Positions 59,400-64,000 of a stretch of DNA of 64,000 bases are shown here, piece after piece; position 1 is the first letter of the stretch, and every line of letters begins with the position of its first letter. Source of the DNA: Candidatus Baltobacteraceae bacterium. GTDB lineage: Bacteria; Vulcanimicrobiota; Vulcanimicrobiia; Vulcanimicrobiales; Vulcanimicrobiaceae. The notes below the pieces were generated by a model, which was given only the letters and a program-made list of their open reading frames with translations, did no database searches and had not been told where the DNA came from. Location: contig DATJTX010000031.1 of NCBI GenBank assembly GCA_035502855.1, forward strand, positions 62,001 to 126,000. The letters run 5' to 3'. The position numbers and the translations under genes are program-made.

Positions 59400-60109
59400 C
59401 GTTCTACTTCCTTTACACCGCGGGGAATCCAGGTCGAGGACTTCGCCCCGACGCGAGGCTTCGACGATTCGGGCGTGCGCTGATCGACCCAGGGCGCGAG
59501 CACCTCGATCGTGATCTCGACGCCTTTTTTCATCAGCTCGAACGACATCGAGGGATTCGCCTCGCTTCCGGCGGCGATCGCCTGCGCGGGAAGGTAGGGC
59601 AGATGGAGGAGTCCGACCAGCGCCGGGGGGACGCCGTGCTCCGTGAGCGCCAGCATTTCGTATAGCGCTTGATTGCCGATAAACGTCCCGGCGGTATTCG
59701 AAACGTAGCCCGGCACGCCGGCTGCGCTCCAGGCCTCGATGATCTTTTCGAAGGGGAGATTCGAGATGCGCGCCTCCGGGCCGCCGCGAGCGACGACGTC
59801 GCCCTTGCGCATCACACCGACGTTGTCGGGAAATTCGAAATCCAGGATGTTGACGGCAACGCGTTCGAGTGAAAGCGCGGTGCGCCCCCCAAATTGAGAA
59901 AGCAGCAGCACGATATCCGGCTGATCGAGGAGCAGCGCCTGCTCGAAACGCTCGCGTACGTTGCGCGTTTCGACCGGGATGACGCGGGCCGCAATCGGCC
60001 GCCCGGACACGATCGCGCCATCCAAAGCGCGCGCGACCATCTCGCTCGGGTTGACCTTGTCACCGCCAAAGGGCTCGAAACCCGCGATGAGGATATGTTT
60101 AGCCACCAC
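59396..60109 (-). CDS. pyroglutamyl-peptidase I homologue lacking the catalytic Cys
   Basis: The 237-residue protein is a C15-family fold: G-F-E-P-F-G-G near the N-terminus, G-G-R-T...L-E-R-V-A-V-N with the catalytic Glu82, S-N-T-A-G-T-F, and the catalytic His169 in G-L-L-H-L-P. The nucleophile of active enzymes is Cys four residues after S-N-T-A-G-T; here it is Gly145 (codon GGC). So pyroglutamate removal is not expected, and binding or another role is possible. The start is one of two consecutive GTG codons (60109). It lies 8 bases after the anti-sigma/MGMT gene and overlaps the PHP gene. Confidence 0.8.
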   Translation of the reverse strand: MVAKHILIAGFEPFGGDKVNPSEMVARALDGAIVSGRPIAARVIPVETRNVRERFEQALLLDQPDIVLLLSQFGGRTALSLERVAVNILDFEFPDNVGVMRKGDVVARGGPEARISNLPFEKIIEAWSAAGVPGYVSNTAGTFIGNQALYEMLALTEHGVPPALVGLLHLPYLPAQAIAAGSEANPSMSFELMKKGVEITIEVLAPWVDQRTPESSKPRVGAKSSTWIPRGVKEVER

Positions 60110-60117
60110 CGCTTAGG

Positions 60118-60861
60118 TTAAAGCTTGCGTGCGGTGTAGCCTTCCATCTTGAGCAAGCGCGCCTTCATCTCGATTCCGTAGCCGTAGTTGTGGAGATCGC
60201 CTTGCGCGTCGACCACGCGGTGGCACGGAAAAAGCAGCGGGAGCGGATTGCGGGCCATCACCTGCCCGACCGCGCGCGCGGCGCGCGGCCGGCCGATCTT
60301 CGAGGCAACCCATGAATAGGAGCGGACCTCGCCCGGCGGGATTTGGGCAGCCGCCCGCAGCGCGGCCTGCTCGAACGGCGTCAGGTCCTCGATGTCGACG
60401 AACCGGTCGTCGACGCGCCACGTGGCAAAGAACTGCTCGAGCGTACGGCTGAGCCAGGCGGGCGCTTCGCCCGAGACGACGGGGCGCCGTAGGCGGCTCT
60501 CCACCCGTGCGCGCACCTGCTCGAATGCTTCCCCGGTGTCAATGCCGATGTAGGTGATCTTGCTCTCTTTGAAGCCGACGTAGAGGCGGCCGATCGGCGT
60601 ATGAGCGGAGGTCAATACGACCGGAGTCGTGCGCTCGCGCTGCCGGATCTGCGCGATGTGTTCGATGACGCTCTTCGCGAGATCGCACGAGGGTTCGGGT
60701 TGCGGCAAACAGGAGAGGCAGTAGGCGACGCCTTCGAACTCCTCATAGAGAGCCTGACAGTGCTGACAAGCGCGAAGATGGATGTCGACGGCTTCCTTGA
60801 CGGACTCCTGACAGTCTCCTCGCATCTCATCCCAGAGTTCTTCGACGTCACGACAGCGCAT
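60118..60861 (-). CDS. anti-sigma zinc-finger / O6-methylguanine-DNA methyltransferase fusion
   Basis: The 247-residue protein joins two known parts. Residues 1-40 are a zinc anti-sigma (ZAS) domain: Cys3, His28, Cys32 and Cys35 form C-x24-H-x3-C-x2-C. Extra Cys at 48, 51 and 59 follow in the linker. Residues about 80-247 are a full MGMT: the N-domain, then L-T-P-F-E-Q-A-A-L, P-P-G-E-V-R-S-Y, the Arg finger in R-A-V-G-Q-V, and the methyl-acceptor Cys213 in F-P-C-H-R-V. ATG 60861 lies 14 bases inside the end of an ECF sigma gene. The protein should bind that sigma factor and also repair alkylated guanine; the link between the two is inferred. Confidence 0.88.
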   Translation of the reverse strand: MRCRDVEELWDEMRGDCQESVKEAVDIHLRACQHCQALYEEFEGVAYCLSCLPQPEPSCDLAKSVIEHIAQIRQRERTTPVVLTSAHTPIGRLYVGFKESKITYIGIDTGEAFEQVRARVESRLRRPVVSGEAPAWLSRTLEQFFATWRVDDRFVDIEDLTPFEQAALRAAAQIPPGEVRSYSWVASKIGRPRAARAVGQVMARNPLPLLFPCHRVVDAQGDLHNYGYGIEMKARLLKMEGYTARKL

Positions 60862-61516
60862 GAACGGGGTCTCCTTCGGGGGCGATGCGTCCGATTTGCG
60901 GACCAAGTATGCGGCGTAGGATGCGGACCGCACGATGCACGTGCGACTTTACGGTTCCGATGGGTTGATGCAGGATCTCCGCGATCTCCGGATGGCTGCG
61001 GCCTTCGATGAAGCGCAGCGTTGCCGCCGCGCGCAGATGCATGGGCAGTTGTAAGAGCGCACGCTCTACCAGGGCAACCTCGGCGTTTTGCTCGACGATC
61101 GTTTCGGGCTGCGGCGGGCCGTCGTGTGACTCGCGCAGGAGCGCGTCGGGATCGGCGAGCGCGTCAAGCGCAACGTTGGTCGGACGCTTGCTGCGCAGGC
61201 GATTGCGCGTCACGTTGAGCGTGATCGTGTAGAGCCACGGCTGCAGGCGCAGATCGGCCCGCTGTTCGAGCGACATTTTGCCAAGCGCGCGGTAAGCACG
61301 CACGAACGCGTCTTGTACGATTTCCTCGGCGTCCTCGCGGTTGCCGGTCATGCGCAACGCGAAACCGTAAAGACGGCGCTGGTAGTCGTCGACGATCCGA
61401 TCGAAGGTTTCGGTGCTCGGCACGCCCCGTTCCGGCGTCCGATCGGACGGCGGTTTGGGCGGCTGGGCCGCTGGTGGCACGTGGACTCCCCGCAGGAGTG
61501 GTGCGAGCGCGCTCAT
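60848..61516 (-). CDS. ECF RNA polymerase sigma factor (partner of the ZAS-MGMT protein)
   Basis: A 222-residue ECF sigma with region 2 (Y-G-F-A-L-R-M-T-G-N, E-E-I-V-Q-D-A-F-V-R-A-Y, W-L-Y-T-I-T-L-N-V) and region 4 (L-P-M-H-L-R-A-A, I-A-E-I-L, I-G-T-V-K-S-H-V-H-R-A). The Pro-rich N-terminus (residues 1-35) is longer than usual. ATG 61516 is taken; a TTG at 61570 would add 18 residues. It heads the operon sigma, ZAS-MGMT, Pcp-like, PHP/H1-like, EF-G-like. It would recruit polymerase to a regulon when freed from its anti-sigma factor. Confidence 0.9.
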   Translation of the reverse strand: MSALAPLLRGVHVPPAAQPPKPPSDRTPERGVPSTETFDRIVDDYQRRLYGFALRMTGNREDAEEIVQDAFVRAYRALGKMSLEQRADLRLQPWLYTITLNVTRNRLRSKRPTNVALDALADPDALLRESHDGPPQPETIVEQNAEVALVERALLQLPMHLRAAATLRFIEGRSHPEIAEILHQPIGTVKSHVHRAVRILRRILGPQIGRIAPEGDPVHALS

Positions 61517-61654
61517 ACGCTGGCTCTTGACCGCTCTCGATACGCGCTGGGTTTCACGCTCGGCCGCCAAAAATCCTCAAAGTCGCGCCAGGGCCGGCGG
61601 CCACCGCGGGGAAACTCTCAACATGGTACACGACGTGCCGCACGCACCATTGAA

Positions 61655-61695
61655 TGACCGCCGGTCGCTTGAAGCGACGCGGCGGTCATTATTTT
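61655..61695 (+). terminator. stem-loop with T-rich tail in the leader of the gene at 61722
   Basis: TGACCGCC pairs with GGCGGTCA (61655-61662 with 61681-61688), and inside it GTCGCTT pairs with AAGCGAC. On the plus strand it is followed by TTATTTT, the form of an intrinsic terminator. As it lies upstream of a gene on the same strand, it may be an attenuator, or it may end transcription coming from the left. Confidence 0.45.
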
Positions 61696-61721
61696 GCGGC
61701 TTTAGCGAGAGAGGGACGCCA

Positions 61722-62114
61722 ATGCACCGGACGATCGAGCCGACGGAGATCTCATTCGACGCGTACACGCTGTGCAGTTTTCTGCCGCAACTCGACTCGT
61801 CGCGCGCGATACCGTTGGTTCTCATCGGTTACCGTCGCAATCAGGATCCTTGGTTCGTCTGGCTCGTTCCGAAAGAGGGTATCAGCGCGGTCGGATTGAC
61901 CGACGATCCCTATTACGCCAAAGTGTTGCACGATCCGCATTCGTATTTTACGAAGAAGCTTTCGAAATACATCGAAGAGACCGGCAGCGTCAAGCGCGGC
62001 ATCGAAATGCTGATCGATTGCCACCAGAATCACCTGGCCTTTACGCCGGTGACGCACCTCTCGGAAATGCCGTTCACCCACCCCCTGGAGGTGCAGCTGG
62101 TCGGAGCCTTCTGA
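61722..62114 (+). CDS. hypothetical cytosolic protein
   Basis: A 130-residue protein without signal peptide. It opens with an acidic strand (E-P-T-E-I-S-F-D-A-Y) and has W-F-V-W-L-V-P-K-E near residue 45 and a Met/His-rich end. No family is recognised. ATG 61722 with GAGGG 8 bases upstream is preferred; an in-frame ATG at 61623 would translate through the stem-loop at 61655-61688. It is divergent from the alkylation-type sigma operon, with 205 bases between the starts, and may belong to its regulon. Confidence 0.55.
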   Translation: MHRTIEPTEISFDAYTLCSFLPQLDSSRAIPLVLIGYRRNQDPWFVWLVPKEGISAVGLTDDPYYAKVLHDPHSYFTKKLSKYIEETGSVKRGIEMLIDCHQNHLAFTPVTHLSEMPFTHPLEVQLVGAF

Positions 62115-62126
62115 TTTAGCCCGGGC

Positions 62127-62867
62127 TTAGTGCGGCTCGATGATGTCGTTGCTCGCTCGGATGACGCGGTGATAGATGATTTTGACGGGTACCGCGGCGT
62201 TTTCGGCCTGAAGTTTGCCGTCGATCGTCAGAGTCGCGTCGAGCGCGAGCAGTAGTGCACCGCGTGCGGCGTAATAGGCCGTCCCGTCCATGTGCATCCG
62301 ACCCGAGAGCAGCGCGCCCGGATGTTCGGGGAGCGTGCCGCTCATCGGCCCGTCGGCCTCGAAGCGCACGCCGACGACGGCGAAGCCCTGCACCTTCCCC
62401 GGCGGCGCCGAGCGCAAGTACCCGCTTAGTTCCGATCCTCCCAGAGGTGAGGCTGCCCTGAACGGAACCAGGCCGTGCAGATGTTTGAGATCGCGCAGCG
62501 TGATCGCGTCGAGCTGCACTGCGAACGGCTGGTTGAGGATCGTGAGAAAATCAGGGTCTTCGTCGCTGCGGTCGTCAAAGGTGCCGTCGCGCTCGAGCAC
62601 TTGAACGAATTCGGCATGAACCGATGCTTTGCCCGACTCGCCGGTGCGCGTATAGCTGACGTCGGCAACGTAGCGGCGGCCGCGCCCTTCCGGCATGACT
62701 TCGAGGCGCTCGACCCCGCGATACACGATGTGCGTTGCGCGCAGGGTGGTTCCCACGCGATACGTATCCTCTCCCGTGACGCCGTACATCTGTGCGGCGA
62801 GCGCGCGAGGAGTGAGCGAAGGGATCAGCGCGCAAACGATGACGGCGATCCTGAGCGAAAAATACAT
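62127..62867 (-). CDS. hypothetical exported protein
   Basis: A 246-residue protein with a Sec signal peptide (S-L-R-I-A-V-I-V-C-A-L-I, cleavage after A-L-A). The mature domain is a beta-rich, single-domain sequence with Y-R-V-G-T-T-L, R-R-Y-V-A-D-V-S-Y and H-M-D-G-T-A-Y-Y. It could be a lipocalin- or LolA-like shape, but no signature supports it. The start is ATG 62867. It follows the membrane protein gene with a 16-base gap, and the two may be co-transcribed. Confidence 0.6.
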   Translation of the reverse strand: MYFSLRIAVIVCALIPSLTPRALAAQMYGVTGEDTYRVGTTLRATHIVYRGVERLEVMPEGRGRRYVADVSYTRTGESGKASVHAEFVQVLERDGTFDDRSDEDPDFLTILNQPFAVQLDAITLRDLKHLHGLVPFRAASPLGGSELSGYLRSAPPGKVQGFAVVGVRFEADGPMSGTLPEHPGALLSGRMHMDGTAYYAARGALLLALDATLTIDGKLQAENAAVPVKIIYHRVIRASNDIIEPH

Positions 62868-62883
62868 CTTCTTTTTAACAGTA

Positions 62884-63681
62884 TCATTCGCGGCAAGGGT
62901 CGCTGGGTTCATAACCGATCGCGTCGAGATAAACGAACGTGCAAAAAGCTTGAACCACCGGCAAGAGAAGCACTTCCGGCAACGCATCCGCCCAAAAAGC
63001 CGCCTGCGCGATGTGGCGAGCGTCTAAGGCGCCTTGGACCAAGTCGGCGGTCGCAGTGGGCAGCAGTACGCTCAGTGCGAAGAGGATCAGCGCGCGCGCG
63101 AAAGAGGCCCCCTGCCAGACCACGGCCATGCTCGCGCCGAACGACCGGGGAACGAGAAGCCACCACGGCTCGGCGTCATCGGCGACGGTCGCGTGGACGT
63201 CCGCAAAGACCATCGAGACGGCGACCAGTGCGACCGCCGTGCCGAGGACTTTTTGCAAAAGATCGGTGCCGGCGATCGAGAGTATCGCGATCCCGGCAAC
63301 CAGTGCGAACACCAGGTCCACCAAGAGCACGGCCCACGAGCGCTCGAGCACGCGCAGCCATGCCCAGGCCGCGCCCTCGCCGCGCACGTCGGCGTATGAA
63401 AACGCATTGACGATTGCGACGAAAAACGGCTGCACCAAGGCTCCCGACACGATCAGCGCGGTATTCGAGTGCCAGTTGAAAACGATCGCAGCCTCGGCGG
63501 CGACGACCACAGCGCCGCCGAGCAGATAGAGTCCGGCGTGACGGGCGAGCGATCGAAACGCGCGCGCCAGTAACGCGATCAGCGAAGCATGGGGCGCGGG
63601 TGTAGGATCTACGGCTGCAGCTCGAGGCCGGCGCGGCTGCGCCGGTTGATGAAGAACCGTACCGACACGGTTCCTTCGCAC
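62884..63681 (-). CDS. integral membrane protein of unknown function
   Basis: About 265 residues with five or six predicted membrane helices, for example L-Y-L-L-G-G-A-V-V-V-A-A, L-V-D-L-V-F-A-L-V-A-G-I-A-I-L, V-L-G-T-A-V-A-L-V-A-V-S and I-L-F-A-L-S-V-L-L-P. No transporter or enzyme motif is seen. The start is uncertain: the only standard codon before the first helix is GTG 63681, which overlaps the upstream gene by 73 bases; a rare codon closer to the helix is possible. Confidence 0.6.
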   Translation of the reverse strand: MRRNRVGTVLHQPAQPRRPRAAAVDPTPAPHASLIALLARAFRSLARHAGLYLLGGAVVVAAEAAIVFNWHSNTALIVSGALVQPFFVAIVNAFSYADVRGEGAAWAWLRVLERSWAVLLVDLVFALVAGIAILSIAGTDLLQKVLGTAVALVAVSMVFADVHATVADDAEPWWLLVPRSFGASMAVVWQGASFARALILFALSVLLPTATADLVQGALDARHIAQAAFWADALPEVLLLPVVQAFCTFVYLDAIGYEPSDPCRE

Positions 63682-63929
63682 ATGACGACCGCGTCGCCAT
63701 CGCTGAAATGGCGGCCGTCGATGTCGACCGTGAAATCACCCGCTGCCAGACCCGCAAGCGTGCGAACGACGCTGCGCTGGAATTTGTCGTGCGGCGCTCG
63801 CTCGCCGATCGCTTCACGTACGGCCAGCGCGAGGAGTTCGCGAACGCGGAGCGGTGTCGCAAGCGCGAACGCGGCCGAGCCGGCGGCGGCGACGGCGTGG
63901 AGATCGAGCGGCACGCGAACGCGAATCAC
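63609..63929 (-). CDS. hypothetical small protein
   Basis: A 106-residue soluble protein. It opens with a strand (I-R-V-R-V-P-L-D-L), then has an Ala-rich helix and a C-terminal strand pair (F-T-V-D-I-D-G-R-H-F, V-S-V-R-F-F-I-N). The layout is somewhat like FHA/SpoVT-type small domains, but no signature is clear. It overlaps the membrane-protein gene. The last 70 bases of the window beyond it are too short to judge. Confidence 0.45.
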   Translation of the reverse strand: MIRVRVPLDLHAVAAAGSAAFALATPLRVRELLALAVREAIGERAPHDKFQRSVVRTLAGLAAGDFTVDIDGRHFSDGDAVVMCEGTVSVRFFINRRSRAGLELQP

Positions 63930-64000
63930 GGCAATATCTTTGGCGCATCTTCGAGGAGCCGCCTGCCGTGAGGGAGTACGGTATCATCCGATGCCTCCGT

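Noticed and set aside
63960-64000. Possible start of a plus-strand gene at the window edge (GTG 63968 or ATG 63991)
   Set aside because: Fewer than 12 codons are visible, so coding cannot be supported.
1-64000. tRNA, rRNA, CRISPR arrays, prophage or integrase attachment sites
   Set aside because: I saw no cloverleaf with CCA-type end, no regularly spaced repeats and no phage genes; the only mobile trace is the IS3 remnant. A covariance-model scan would be decisive for small RNAs.

Overview
The window is a 64 kb piece of a high-GC bacterial chromosome. It has no rRNA, tRNA, CRISPR or phage module that I can see. The cell looks Gram-negative and aerobic: there is an OprB-type porin, many lipoproteins with lipoboxes, Tat/Sec signal peptides, an ETF-ubiquinone oxidoreductase and a DyP peroxidase. 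Menaquinone is made by the futalosine route (mqnB, mqnD). Two S53-type (acid-adapted) peptidases, the gene mix and the repeat style remind me of soil and peat lineages such as candidate phylum Eremiobacterota (WPS-2). That assignment is from memory and was not tested by any search.

Layout. 1-5.7 kb is an accessory, lower-GC stretch: the end of a PilZ protein, several orphan lipoproteins, and a 5'-truncated IS3-type transposase fused to a host signal peptide. 5.8-14 kb holds gltB, a STAS protein, a NamZ-like muramidase, mqnD-mqnB and queE-queD. 14-20.9 kb holds a DUF4438 protein, an ECF sigma factor with a membrane partner, a secreted barrel-like protein, an APH-like kinase, a Cys/Met PLP enzyme and a DUF4097-like lipoprotein. 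20.9-25 kb is a 2-oxoacid dehydrogenase operon (E1-alpha, E1-beta, E2, propeller). 25-29.9 kb holds two tandem TonB-C-like secreted proteins, an M20 amidohydrolase and an FAD reductase. 30-33.9 kb is an OprB porin / propeller / DyP-peroxidase operon. 34-41 kb holds Fic, threonine aldolase, a beta-CASP nuclease, a SLOG protein, an M14-like peptidase and ETF-QO. 41-43.7 kb is thiO-thiS-thiG-rhodanese. 43.7-47.4 kb holds a methyltransferase, a potassium channel, a peroxiredoxin and an MBL hydrolase. 47.5-53.3 kb holds two S53-type peptidases and a giant LuxR regulator. 53.4-57.8 kb holds pyrE, a peptide-binding lipoprotein and an EF-G paralogue. 57.8-61.5 kb holds the most unusual locus, and the window ends with small envelope proteins.

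The most interesting system is the tightly overlapping minus-strand operon from about 61.5 to 55.7 kb. An ECF sigma factor overlaps a gene that fuses an anti-sigma zinc finger (C-x24-H-x3-C-x2-C) to a complete O6-alkylguanine-DNA methyltransferase (PCHRV). Next come a pyroglutamyl-peptidase homologue whose nucleophilic Cys is Gly, a PHP phosphoesterase with a histone-H1-like Lys/Ala tail that seems to start at CTG, and an EF-G paralogue with an altered G3 motif. The simplest reading is an alkylation-sensing sigma/anti-sigma switch, analogous in logic but not in parts to Ada. That is inference.

A second theme is repeats. A family beginning TGTCATCCCGRGC sits directly at the 3' ends of three genes in the same orientation relative to transcription, and in one it supplies the stop codon. 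A related 24-bp unit is inserted in frame in the E2 gene. Long imperfect inverted repeats lie between thiS and thiG and between the two S53-type peptidase genes.
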